Source of the DNA: Salinicola acroporae
GTDB taxonomy: Bacteria > Pseudomonadota > Gammaproteobacteria > Pseudomonadales > Halomonadaceae
DNA: 64,000 nucleotides
Direction: 5' to 3'
Assembly: GCF_003206615.1 (NCBI RefSeq)
Contig: NZ_PZJW01000001.1
Location: 124,001-188,000 of the forward strand
This document shows positions 44,254 through 52,525 of the stretch, piece by piece. Position numbers and translations under genes: made by a program. The first letter of the stretch is position 1. Every line of letters starts with the position of its first letter. The notes under the pieces were generated by a model. It was not told the origin of the DNA, did no database searches, and was given only the letters and a program-made list of their open reading frames with translations.

Positions 44254-45183
44254 TCAGGCGTCGTCGCGCATCAACAGGATATCGATGAACTCGCCGACCA
44301 CGTCGGATATCTCTTCTCCCTTGCGGGTCAGAACACCGTAATAGCCCAGCGGCTCGCCGATCACCAGTGGCAGCGCGGTGAATTTACCCGCCGAGATCGC
44401 GGTCTTGAGCACCGATGTCGGCAGCAGCGCGATGGCGTCCGATGAGCTCACCAGTTGCAGCGTCGTCTGTGTCGACGTGGTTTCCACCACGTTTCGGGGC
44501 GACGACACGCCGGCTTCGGCCAGAGCGACTTCGAACAGGCCCCGCATCGGGCTGCTCATGGGATGCAGGACCCAGGGCCACCGCACGATCTCGCCGAGAC
44601 CGGGGAGACGTTGGCACAGCGGGTGCTCCGCCCTGACCACGATCGAGACCGGCTCCGCCTGCAGCGGCATGAAGTCGAACAGGTGATGCTGGGCGTGTTC
44701 CGTCACTCGCCCGATCACCACGTCCAGCCGCTTGTACTCCAGGTCCGCCAGCAGCCGGTCGCTGGAGTTCTCGAACAGGCTCACCGCCAGCTGTGGACGC
44801 CGAGCCTTGATCGAGGTGATTGCCTTGGGCAGCAACAGCGGTGCCGCGCCCGGCACCGAGCCGATGACGAGCTTGCCGTAGCCCCCCTCCCGCAGCGATA
44901 CCAGATCGTCGATCAGACGGTCGGTATCGTTGAGGATGCTGCGGGCGTAGCGTACCAGCAACCGCCCGGCGTCGGTGATCTCCATGTGGCGAGGCTGACG
45001 ATAGAAAAGCGTCATGCCGAAGAAGGTCTCGATGTCCTTGAGCATCTTACTGGCCGCAGGCTGGCTCATGTTCATATGGCGAGAAGTGGCGTGAAGATTG
45101 CGACTTTCGTCTAGCGTAACGAGCAATACGAGATGCTTGATTCGCAACCAACCCTTGACGTGAATACGACTATCGTTGGACAT
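44254..45183 (-). CDS. LysR-family regulator (GbpR-like)
   Basis: 309-residue LTTR. The N-terminal HTH (about 12-70) reads RIKHLVLLVTLDESRNLHATSRHMNMSQPAASKMLKDIE, followed by a periplasmic-binding-protein-like effector domain. The VKGWLRIKHL start is typical of GbpR/galactose-acid regulators. ATG 45183 was chosen because GGGGTGG precedes it and earlier residues do not fit. It is divergent from fucD, and its 5' leader contains a terminator-like hairpin at 45221. Likely activator of fucD and the TRAP system 2 operon, perhaps also of the convergent xylX operon. Confidence 0.86.
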   Translation of the reverse strand: MSNDSRIHVKGWLRIKHLVLLVTLDESRNLHATSRHMNMSQPAASKMLKDIETFFGMTLFYRQPRHMEITDAGRLLVRYARSILNDTDRLIDDLVSLREGGYGKLVIGSVPGAAPLLLPKAITSIKARRPQLAVSLFENSSDRLLADLEYKRLDVVIGRVTEHAQHHLFDFMPLQAEPVSIVVRAEHPLCQRLPGLGEIVRWPWVLHPMSSPMRGLFEVALAEAGVSSPRNVVETTSTQTTLQLVSSSDAIALLPTSVLKTAISAGKFTALPLVIGEPLGYYGVLTRKGEEISDVVGEFIDILLMRDDA

Positions 45184-45220
45184 CAATACCACCCCATATA
45201 ATCCTTTGGTCAAAAACAAT

Positions 45221-45240
45221 AACCCCCGGTTATCGGGGTT
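45221..45240 (-). promoter_or_regulatory. Terminator-like hairpin in the LysR leader
   Basis: On the minus strand a 6-bp AACCCC/GGGGTT stem is followed within a few bases by TTGTTTTT, about 35 nt before the regulator start. It could act as an attenuator, or protect the gene from transcription entering from fucD's promoter region. Confidence 0.35.
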
Positions 45241-45344
45241 GCAAAAAAAACGATTAGCCACCGATCGCGAGCGCCGATTAGGCTACCGAATGACCAACAA
45301 AAGATGGCTCGTACTTTCGACGGATATTCCCAAATGATGTTTTT

Positions 45345-45359
45345 TATTTTTGAAAAATA
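45345..45359. promoter_or_regulatory. AT palindrome TATTTTTGAAAAATA before fucD
   Basis: Perfect 7-bp arms about a central G, 93 bp before the fucD start, inside an AT-rich block. It contains a T-N11-A arrangement compatible with a LysR-type site, and the divergent gene is a LysR regulator. Confidence 0.4.
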
Positions 45360-45452
45360 GAAGACAAAAAAGAGGATGACTTTCCGGCATTGAAAGACGT
45401 CAAGGCTACCCACTCTCCGTCTCATACTCCTCAGGCAAGGAATCTTCTCGGC

Positions 45453-46751
45453 ATGCCCACGATTCAACGCGTCGAAGTGCAGGACATTCGCTTTCCGACC
45501 TCCCGCGAGCTGGACGGGTCGGATGCGATGAACGCCGCGCCGGACTATTCAGCCACCTATGTCATTCTGCACACCGATGCCGATGACGGCATTACCGGCC
45601 ACGGCCTGACCTTCACCATCGGCCGCGGCAACGAGATATGCGTGACCGCCGTCGAATCGCTGGCAACGCGCCTGGAGGGGCGTTCGCTGTCGGACATCAC
45701 CGCCGACATGGGCGCGTACTGGCGGGAACTCACCAGCGGGGACAGTCAATTGCGCTGGCTGGGGCCGGAGAAAGGCGTCATTCACCTGGCCTGCTCGGCG
45801 ATGATCAACGCGATCTGGGACCTGTGGGCCAAGCGCGAAGGCAAACCGGTGTGGAAGCTGCTGGCCGACATGACGCCCGAGGAGTTGGTCCGCTGTCTCG
45901 ATTTCCGTTTCGTGACCGATGCGCTGACGCCGGAAGAAGCGATCGGCCTGCTGCGCCGCCAGGCGCCGACCAAGACCCAACGCGAGGCCCACCTGCGCGA
46001 GCACGGCTACCCCGGCTACACCACCTCGGCCGGCTGGCTGGGCTATTCCGAGGAGAAAATGCGTTCGCTGTGCCGTCAGGCGATCGCCGATGGCTGGGAG
46101 CACTTCAAGCAGAAGGTCGGCGGCGACATCGAGGAGGATCGACGACGGGCCCGCATTCTGCGCGAGGAGATCGGCGAAGAGCGCCTGTTGATGATGGACG
46201 CCAATCAGATGTGGGATGTCGACGAGGCGATCGCCAACATGCGTCGGCTGGCCGAGTTCCGGCCACACTGGATCGAGGAGCCGACCAGTCCGGACGACGT
46301 GCTCGGACATGCCGAGATTCGTCATCGGCTGTCGCCGATCGGCGTCGCCACCGGCGAACACTGTCATAACCGGGTAATGTTCAAGCAGCTCTTCCAGGCG
46401 GACGCCATCGATTTCTGCCAGTTGGATGCCGCCCGCCTGGGTGGACTCAACGAGGTGATCGTGGTGCTGCTGATGGCCGCGAAGTATGACATCCCGGTCT
46501 GTCCCCACGGCGGTGGAGTGGGCCTGTGCGAATATACCCAGCACATCTCCATGTTCGACTACATCGCCGTTTCCGGATCGCTCGAGGGCCGCCTGCTCGA
46601 GTACGTCGACCATCTGCACGACCATTTCATCGACCCGGTCAGGATCGATCACGGGCGCTATCAGCTACCCGATGCCGCCGGCTACGGCGTCACCATGAAA
46701 GCCAGCTCGCTCGATGCCCACCGGTTTCCTGGCGGCAGCGCCTGGCAGTAG
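45453..46751 (+). CDS. fucD: L-fuconate dehydratase (enolase superfamily)
   Basis: Mg-dependent dehydration of L-fuconate to 2-keto-3-deoxy-L-fuconate. The 432 residues match Xanthomonas FucD from the first strand (DIRFPTSRELDGSDAMN) to the end. Active-site residues: Lys219/Lys221 in HFKQKVGG, Asp249/Asn251, Glu275 in WIEEPTSPDD, Glu302 in TGEHCHNR and His352 in CPHGGGVGLCE. ATG 45453 is preferred because it aligns with the family start, with AAGGA 11 nt upstream; an upstream TTG at 45390 is in frame. Its product is the substrate expected for the SDR at 24699. Confidence 0.9.
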   Translation: MPTIQRVEVQDIRFPTSRELDGSDAMNAAPDYSATYVILHTDADDGITGHGLTFTIGRGNEICVTAVESLATRLEGRSLSDITADMGAYWRELTSGDSQLRWLGPEKGVIHLACSAMINAIWDLWAKREGKPVWKLLADMTPEELVRCLDFRFVTDALTPEEAIGLLRRQAPTKTQREAHLREHGYPGYTTSAGWLGYSEEKMRSLCRQAIADGWEHFKQKVGGDIEEDRRRARILREEIGEERLLMMDANQMWDVDEAIANMRRLAEFRPHWIEEPTSPDDVLGHAEIRHRLSPIGVATGEHCHNRVMFKQLFQADAIDFCQLDAARLGGLNEVIVVLLMAAKYDIPVCPHGGGVGLCEYTQHISMFDYIAVSGSLEGRLLEYVDHLHDHFIDPVRIDHGRYQLPDAAGYGVTMKASSLDAHRFPGGSAWQ

Positions 46752-46880
46752 CCCCGTGCGCCGGACGCCCGCCACCCAGAGCATTCGGACGTCGCCAACG
46801 CGGGCGTCGCCATGCAGCAAGTCACTCACGCTATTCATGCCACTCACGCGATAAGCGCCAACAACGTTATGGAGCTGAAG

Positions 46881-47975
46881 ATGACAACAATCACATCCTC
46901 CCCCCACACGACACGCCCTAGACGTACCCGTTCCCGGCTGACGACGCTGATGATGGCGACGGTCCTCGGTCTGACCAGCCTCTCTGCCGCGGCCGCTACC
47001 GAGATGCCGCCAATCCCGGAGGTCACCGGTGATGTCGTCGAGGGCGACGGCAACGACTACAGTCTCAAGTTCAACATCGGCCTGACCCAGTCCAGTGCGC
47101 AGTATCGCGGCCTGGAGTATTTCAAGAAGATCGTCGAGCAACGCAGCGACGGTCATATCCAGGTGCAGACGTTCCATAGCGCGCAGCTGGGCGACGACCT
47201 GCAGTCGGTCAGCGCGCTGCAGGCCGGCACGCTGGAGATGACGGCACCGTCCACCTCCCCCATGGTCAGCATGTTCCCGCAGTTCGCCGTCTTCGACCTG
47301 CCGTTCCTGTTCCCGACCCCGGAAATCGCCGACAAGGTACTGGACGGCGATATCGGTCAACAGATGCTGAAGGACGCCTCGACGAAGGGACTGGTGGCGA
47401 TCGGCTGGGCCGAGAACGGCTATCGTCAGTTGACCAACAGCAAGCTGGCGGTGACGTCCCCCTCGGACCTGGACGGCTTGAAGGTCAGGACGATGCAGAA
47501 CCCGATCCATCTGGATATCTGGCGGACGCTCGGCGCCAACCCGACCCCGATGTCCTTCGCCGAACTGTTCACCGCGCTGGAGCAGGGTGTCGTCGACGGC
47601 CAGGAGAACCCGTGGATCACCATCGAATCCTCCAAGTTCAATGAAGTGCAGCACTACGCTACCGAGACCAACCACGTCTACACGCCGTTCATCACCCTGG
47701 TGTCCGAGCGCTTCTGGGACCGGCTGCCGGAGAGCTATCAGCAACTGCTGCGCGAGGCGGCCAAGCAGATGGGCGACTACGAGCGACAGGTCAGCCGGAC
47801 GCTCAATGACCAGATCAAGCAGGAACTGAAGGATCAGGGCATGCAGATCACCGAACTGACGCCCGAGCAGATCGCGACCTTCCAGGAAGATCTGGCGCCG
47901 GTCTACGACGACTGGCGTGACAAGATCGGCGGCGACTTGATCGACCGTATTCGCGCTGAGTCCCAGGCTCAGTAA
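46881..47975 (+). CDS. TRAP transporter substrate-binding protein (DctP), system 2
   Basis: Periplasmic receptor, 364 residues, with an Arg-rich N-terminus (RPRRTRSR) and a hydrophobic signal segment ending SAAAA (about residue 36). DctP blocks: FHSAQLGDDLQSVSALQAGTLEM, FPQFAVFDLPFLFP, LDGLKVRTMQNPIHLDIWRTLGANPTPM and QGVVDGQENPWI, with the ligand-binding Arg in KVRTMQNP. GGAG lies 6 nt before ATG 46881; in-frame ATG 46869 is an alternative. Following fucD by 129 bp, it probably captures L-fuconate or a similar aldonate. Confidence 0.92.
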   Translation: MTTITSSPHTTRPRRTRSRLTTLMMATVLGLTSLSAAAATEMPPIPEVTGDVVEGDGNDYSLKFNIGLTQSSAQYRGLEYFKKIVEQRSDGHIQVQTFHSAQLGDDLQSVSALQAGTLEMTAPSTSPMVSMFPQFAVFDLPFLFPTPEIADKVLDGDIGQQMLKDASTKGLVAIGWAENGYRQLTNSKLAVTSPSDLDGLKVRTMQNPIHLDIWRTLGANPTPMSFAELFTALEQGVVDGQENPWITIESSKFNEVQHYATETNHVYTPFITLVSERFWDRLPESYQQLLREAAKQMGDYERQVSRTLNDQIKQELKDQGMQITELTPEQIATFQEDLAPVYDDWRDKIGGDLIDRIRAESQAQ

Positions 47976-47983
47976 GTACCGGT

Positions 47984-48015
47984 TCGCCGCAGGCGCCGAC
48001 TCGCGCCTGCGGCGA
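47984..48015. repeat. Strong hairpin between dctP and dctQ of system 2
   Basis: Perfect 13-bp stem (left 47984-47996, right 48003-48015) with a 6-nt loop and almost pure GC, starting 9 bp after the dctP stop. No T tract follows. Such intercistronic stems usually protect the upstream binding-protein mRNA and lower downstream output. Confidence 0.75.
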
Positions 48016-48037
48016 GTGCGTGATCACGGAGGTCATG

Positions 48038-48526
48038 ATGAGTGCCGACTCGCCTTCCGCCCGGGGTCTCCTGGGCTGGCTACGCCAAACGCTGGAAATC
48101 GCCGCCGGGCTGCTCGTGCTGGGCGTGGTGTTCTGCGTCACGGCCAACGTCTTTGGTCGCTTCGTTCTCAACTATTCCTACACCTGGGCCGAGGAACTCT
48201 CCCGGGTGCTGTTCATCTGGCTGGTACTGCTCGGCGCCGGCGTGGGTAGCCTCGGCAACGAGCACGTGGCGGTCACGTTCTTTCGCGACAAGGCACCCGC
48301 CGGGCTGCGCAAGGCCGCCGTGCTGCTGAGCATCGCCATCGTCTATGTCGTCTGTATCTGCATCCTGCTGGGCTTCAACGACGTCATCTCGGGCTATACC
48401 AGCGCCACGCCGATGCTGGGCATACCCCAGACATTCCTGTACAGCGCCATGCCGGTGATGGCGATCCTGACGATCATCGCCAACACCATCGCCCTGTTCT
48501 CCCTGTTCCGGAGCAAGACATCATGA
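48038..48526 (+). CDS. TRAP transporter small membrane subunit (DctQ), system 2
   Basis: 162-residue, four-TM protein with NVFGRFVLNYSYTWAEELSRVLFIWLVLLGAG and GNEHVAVTFF, the DctQ core. ATG 48038 was chosen because GGAGG at 48028-48032 is 5 nt upstream; the in-frame ATG 48035 and GTG 48020 are worse spaced. Its stop overlaps the dctM start (ATGA). Confidence 0.9.
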   Translation: MSADSPSARGLLGWLRQTLEIAAGLLVLGVVFCVTANVFGRFVLNYSYTWAEELSRVLFIWLVLLGAGVGSLGNEHVAVTFFRDKAPAGLRKAAVLLSIAIVYVVCICILLGFNDVISGYTSATPMLGIPQTFLYSAMPVMAILTIIANTIALFSLFRSKTS

Positions 48527-49779
48527 TCCTGTGGAGCATTCTGATAGGGCTGGCCATCTGTATCGTCATCGGCATGCCGATCTCGTTCGGTCTCGCGGCA
48601 ATCAGCCTGTTCATTTTCTTCGAGTCCGGCTACGCGCTCTCGCCGATCGTGGCGCAGGCGGTCAACGGCCTGGACTCCTTTCCGCTGCTGGCCATCCCGC
48701 TGTTCATTCTGGTCGGCGAGGTCATGAGCGCCGGCGGCATCGCCACCCGCCTGGTGCGGCTGGCCAGCGCCCTGGTCGGATTCGTGGCTGGAGGCCTGGG
48801 CCAGGTCGCGGTGCTGACATCGATGTTCTTCGGCGGCATCAGCGGCTCGGCCGTGGCCGACGCTTCCGCCGTCGGCAGCATGATGATCGAGCCGATGAAG
48901 CAGCACCGCTACAGCGCACCGCTGGCAACGGCGATCGTGGTGGCCGCCTCGGTCGTCGGCATCATCATCCCGCCCTCGATCCCGATGATCCTGTTCGGCG
49001 TGGTCACCAACACGTCGATCTCGCAGCTGTTCATGGCGGGTATCGTACCGGGCATCCTGATCACGCTGGGGCTGGCGGTCACCACCTATGTCCAGTCGCG
49101 CAAGAACGGCCGCGGCCAGCCATTCTCGGTGCCCGAGCTGTTCGCGGCGTTGAAGGAAGCGCTGCTGGCACTGCTGCTGCCGGTAATCATCGTCGGCGGG
49201 ATCCTGTCGGGCGTCTTCACCCCGACGGAGAGCGCGGCGATCGCGCTGGTCTACGCCTTCGCGGTCTCTTTCTTCATCTACCGCAGCCTGACGCTGAAAC
49301 GTTTCTTCGAGCTCTGCATCGCCACCGGCAAACTGACCGGCGTAGTGATGCTGCTGCTGGCCTTCGCCAGCGTTCTCGCCTGGCTGCTCACCGCCAACAT
49401 GATCCCGCAGCAACTGGTGGTCAGCCTGTCCGCGATCACCGAGAACAAGCTCCTGCTGCTGCTGATCCTGTCAGGCTTCCTGCTGGTTGTCGGCTTCTTC
49501 ATGGACCTGACGCCGGCGATGGTGATCCTGGCGCCGCTGATGACGCCGGTAGTGGTCAAGCTGGGCATCGACCCGGTCTATTTCGGGGTGCTGATGTCGT
49601 TCATCCTGGGGATCGGCCTGATAACGCCTCCCGTGGGTACGGTGCTCTACGTAGGCTGCGGCGTCGGCAAGGTCGGCATGGAGAGCCTGGTCAAGAGCCT
49701 GCTCCCCTTCTACTTGACCTTGATCGGCTTGCTGGTGCTGTTCCTGCTCTTTCCCCAGGTCGTCCTCTGGTATCGCTGA
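48523..49779 (+). CDS. TRAP transporter large membrane subunit (DctM), system 2
   Basis: 418-residue, about 12-TM permease. Blocks: FPLLAIPLFILVGEVMSAGGIATRLVRLA, TSMFFGGISGSAVADASAVGSMMIEPM, SVVGIIIPPSIPMILFGVV, GVFTPTESAAIALVYAF and GIGLITPPVGTVLY, all standard for DctM. It begins inside the dctQ stop codon. Same arrangement as system 1, but sequence blocks differ clearly, so this is not a recent duplication. Confidence 0.94.
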   Translation: MILWSILIGLAICIVIGMPISFGLAAISLFIFFESGYALSPIVAQAVNGLDSFPLLAIPLFILVGEVMSAGGIATRLVRLASALVGFVAGGLGQVAVLTSMFFGGISGSAVADASAVGSMMIEPMKQHRYSAPLATAIVVAASVVGIIIPPSIPMILFGVVTNTSISQLFMAGIVPGILITLGLAVTTYVQSRKNGRGQPFSVPELFAALKEALLALLLPVIIVGGILSGVFTPTESAAIALVYAFAVSFFIYRSLTLKRFFELCIATGKLTGVVMLLLAFASVLAWLLTANMIPQQLVVSLSAITENKLLLLLILSGFLLVVGFFMDLTPAMVILAPLMTPVVVKLGIDPVYFGVLMSFILGIGLITPPVGTVLYVGCGVGKVGMESLVKSLLPFYLTLIGLLVLFLLFPQVVLWYR

Positions 49780-49835
49780 TGCCAGCCGGTTTCGACGACG
49801 ATGAGTGGCTTCGATAACGTTTCGAGAGGTGATGC

Positions 49836-51263
49836 ATGACCATTCAAGCCACGCTGATCGACGAGCTGGCCGCGATGCTGGGCCAGGGGGGGTTGTTGAC
49901 CGACGTCGACGACATGGAGCGCTATCGCGTCGACTGGCCGGGCTACCGTGGCGCCGCCCCCCTGGCGGTGGCACGTCCGGCGACGACGCGCCAGGTGGCC
50001 GACGTGGTGAGCTATTGCCATCGAAACGACATCCCGCTGGTGCCCCAGGGGGGACACAGCGGTCTGGTGGGCGGCGCCCTGCCCGATGGCGAGCGGCCGG
50101 AACTGGTCGTCAGCCTCGAGCGGATGACGGCGATCCGCGATGTCGATCCGATCAATTTCACCATGAGCGTGGATGGCGGCTGTGTGCTGCAGTCGGTCAA
50201 GGAGGCCGCCGAGGCGGCGGACTGCGATTTCCCGCTCTCGCTGGGTGCCCAGGGCAGTTGCCAGATCGGCGGCAACGTCTCGACCAACGCCGGCGGCCTC
50301 AACGTGCTGCGCTACGGCATGATGCGACAACTGGTCCTGGGACTGGAGGTGGTCCTGCCGGATGGGCGGATCTACAACGGCATGAAAGCGCTGCACAAGG
50401 ACAACACGGGCTACGATCTGAAACAGCTGTTCATCGGTGCGGAGGGCACTCTCGGCATCGTGACCGGAGCAGTCCTCAAGCTGTTCCCCCGCCCTCAGGT
50501 CAGCCGCAGCGCACTGCTGGCCTGCCCCAGCGTGGCGGCCGTGCTCGAACTCTACGCGCTGGCGCGACGCAGTTGTTGCGACCTGCTGACCGCCTTCGAA
50601 CTGGTGCCGCGCACCTGCCTCGAACTCGCCATGGAGGCCGCCCCAGACCTGCGCGACCCGCTGGATGCACCGGCGCCCTATTACGTGTTGATGGAAGCCA
50701 GCGCCAGCGGACCGGCGGATCTGGACAGCATGATCGAGAGCCTGTTCGAGCGCGGGCTCGAGACCGGACGGTTGACCGATGGCGTGCTGGCGACCAGCGA
50801 GGCGCAGGCCGGCAATCTCTGGCGCATTCGTGAAGCCATGCTGGAAGGCCAGCGCAATCGTGGCGAGCACCTGCGCACCGACGTCTCGCTGCCGATCTCC
50901 TCGTTGAACACCTTCCACGAGCGCGCCGCCGAGGAGATCGGGACATTGTGCCCGCAAGCGACGATCATCGCCTATGGCCATATCGGTGACGGCAATCTGC
51001 ACTTCAACATCCTGCCGCCTCCAGGGCTCGGCCCCGACGAGCGCTCGTCGCTGTTGCATGAGCTGGAGGAGCGCTTGTTCGAGATCGTCGCCGACTTCGA
51101 TGGCAGCATCAGCGCCGAGCATGGCATCGGCCGCTTCAAGCAGACCGCCTTCCTGGAAACGCTGTCCGAGCCCGAGTACGACATCATGCGTGGCCTGAAG
51201 CGGCTTCTGGATCCCCGTTACCTGATCTCCCCTGGCCGGATTCTGCCCCGCCCCGTGGAATGA
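49836..51263 (+). CDS. FAD-linked 2-hydroxyacid dehydrogenase (GlcD/D2HGDH family)
   Basis: 475-residue flavoprotein of the VAO fold. The FAD-binding part has VPQGGHSGLVGGALP, LGAQGSCQIGGNVSTNAGGLNVLRYG, and GAEGTLGIVTG. The C-terminal FAD-oxidase domain has AYGHIGDGNLHFN and SISAEHGIGRFK, with the metal-binding His residues. Relatives oxidise D-2-hydroxyglutarate, D-lactate, glycolate or aldonates and pass electrons to quinone or ETF. GAGAGGTG precedes ATG 49836. Located after the TRAP genes, it may process the hydroxy-acid half released by the diketo-acid hydrolase, or oxidise an imported acid. Confidence 0.86.
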   Translation: MTIQATLIDELAAMLGQGGLLTDVDDMERYRVDWPGYRGAAPLAVARPATTRQVADVVSYCHRNDIPLVPQGGHSGLVGGALPDGERPELVVSLERMTAIRDVDPINFTMSVDGGCVLQSVKEAAEAADCDFPLSLGAQGSCQIGGNVSTNAGGLNVLRYGMMRQLVLGLEVVLPDGRIYNGMKALHKDNTGYDLKQLFIGAEGTLGIVTGAVLKLFPRPQVSRSALLACPSVAAVLELYALARRSCCDLLTAFELVPRTCLELAMEAAPDLRDPLDAPAPYYVLMEASASGPADLDSMIESLFERGLETGRLTDGVLATSEAQAGNLWRIREAMLEGQRNRGEHLRTDVSLPISSLNTFHERAAEEIGTLCPQATIIAYGHIGDGNLHFNILPPPGLGPDERSSLLHELEERLFEIVADFDGSISAEHGIGRFKQTAFLETLSEPEYDIMRGLKRLLDPRYLISPGRILPRPVE

Positions 51264-51303
51264 CCCGGCCCCGCACGCGCCCTCTTCTTTCAGGAAGCGA
51301 CTC

Positions 51304-52227
51304 ATGCAAGATTCCCCTGTCAAGAAAGATCGTCACCTCGAGGATGTCCAGACCGTCGGCTTCCTCGGAACCGGCATCATGGGAGCCCCCATGGCCGCCC
51401 GCCTGGCGGATGTCGGCCATCGCGTCCGGGCCTGGAACCGCACGCCCGACAAGCTGGCACCGCTGCAGGCGGCCGGCGTGGTCGCGGCTCGATCCCCCGA
51501 GGCGGCCGTCCACGACGCCGATGTGGTCATCGTGATGCTTAGCGCGGGCCCCGTCTGCGACGAGATCCTGTTGGGCGAGACCGGCATCATCGCCGCGATG
51601 CGGCCCGGCAGCTGCCTGGTTGTGATGAGCTCGATCCCGGTGGAAACCGCCAAGGGGCAAGCGGACGCCGCCGGTCTCCATGGCGTCGGCTATCTCGACG
51701 CACCGGTCTCCGGCGGAGAACGCGGCGCCATCGAAGGCACGCTGGCGATCATGGTCGGTGGCGAGGCATCCGTTTTCGAACGCCATCGCCCGCTGCTGGC
51801 AACCCTTGGTCGCCCCACCCACGTCGGTCCCGCCGGCAGCGGTCAGCTCGCCAAGCTCGCCAACCAGATGATCGTGGCCAATACCATCGCCACCGTGGCC
51901 GAGGCGCTACTGCTGGTGGAACGTGGCGGGGCCGATCCCGCGCAGGTGCGCCAGGCGTTGATGGGCGGTTTCGCCGATTCGACCATCCTCGATGTCCACG
52001 GCCAGCGCATGCTGGAGGAGAGCTTCGTGCCCGGCGGTGCCGCGAAGTGGCAATACAAGGACACCCAGACGGCAATGGCGCAAATGTCTCGACTGTCGCT
52101 CGACCTTCCCATGAGCCGCCAGGCGGATGCGCTGTTCGGCGACATGCTGGCGCACGGCGATGGCGAGTTGGACCACAGCGCGCTGATCCGGGAGTTGCGC
52201 CGACGAAACGACATGCCGGTCGACTGA
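51304..52227 (+). CDS. HIBADH-family (tartronate-semialdehyde reductase-like) dehydrogenase
   Basis: 307-residue beta-hydroxyacid dehydrogenase. Cofactor loop GFLGTGIMGAPMA is at 19-31, substrate loop DAPVSGGERGA at 132-142, and catalytic Lys184 is in LAKLANQM. Family members interconvert 3-hydroxyisobutyrate, tartronate semialdehyde/glycerate, or gamma-hydroxybutyrate semialdehydes. The N-terminus is about 14 residues longer than usual, so a later start is possible. It follows the flavoprotein by 40 bp and probably belongs to the fucD-TRAP operon. Confidence 0.86.
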   Translation: MQDSPVKKDRHLEDVQTVGFLGTGIMGAPMAARLADVGHRVRAWNRTPDKLAPLQAAGVVAARSPEAAVHDADVVIVMLSAGPVCDEILLGETGIIAAMRPGSCLVVMSSIPVETAKGQADAAGLHGVGYLDAPVSGGERGAIEGTLAIMVGGEASVFERHRPLLATLGRPTHVGPAGSGQLAKLANQMIVANTIATVAEALLLVERGGADPAQVRQALMGGFADSTILDVHGQRMLEESFVPGGAAKWQYKDTQTAMAQMSRLSLDLPMSRQADALFGDMLAHGDGELDHSALIRELRRRNDMPVD

Positions 52228-52525
52228 TTTCACGGCCCAGCAGCCCAGCCAGCGTCCAGGCTCTGCCTGAAAAGTCGACCAGCGCGCATAGCCAAGTCAG
52301 TAAACCGGCGACCCATGTCAGGGTCGACGATTTGGACAGCGCCGCTGCATGAAGTGCGAACGACAAGGATCTCATGAGCCAAAGTCGAATCGGGCTGGCG
52401 TTCCAGTTTGCGCGGCTACCAGTGAGCCTGTGACTCGTTCCGATCGCCCTCCGGACGTTCTTGACGTCGTTCAGTGAGCCGGTCCTCAACGCCGTATTGC
52501 GAGCGCCGGACTTTCCAGCCGTGGC
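52228..52525. other. 298-bp gap without a recognisable gene
   Basis: Between the HIBADH-family gene and the convergent GntR regulator. Short open frames exist on both strands but none is recognisable. AGGCTCTGCCT at 52258-52268 resembles a similar decamer near 7787 and the inverted pair at 24430/24510, perhaps traces of an old mobile element. Confidence 0.5.

Noticed and set aside
46812-46880. Longer N-terminus for TRAP receptor 2
   Set aside because: Starting at 46812 would put 23 residues before the signal peptide; ATG 46881 has a proper SD and gives a normal signal sequence.
30371-49779. TRAP systems 1 and 2 as a recent duplication
   Set aside because: Gene order is the same, but receptor and permease motifs differ throughout, so they are only distant relatives.
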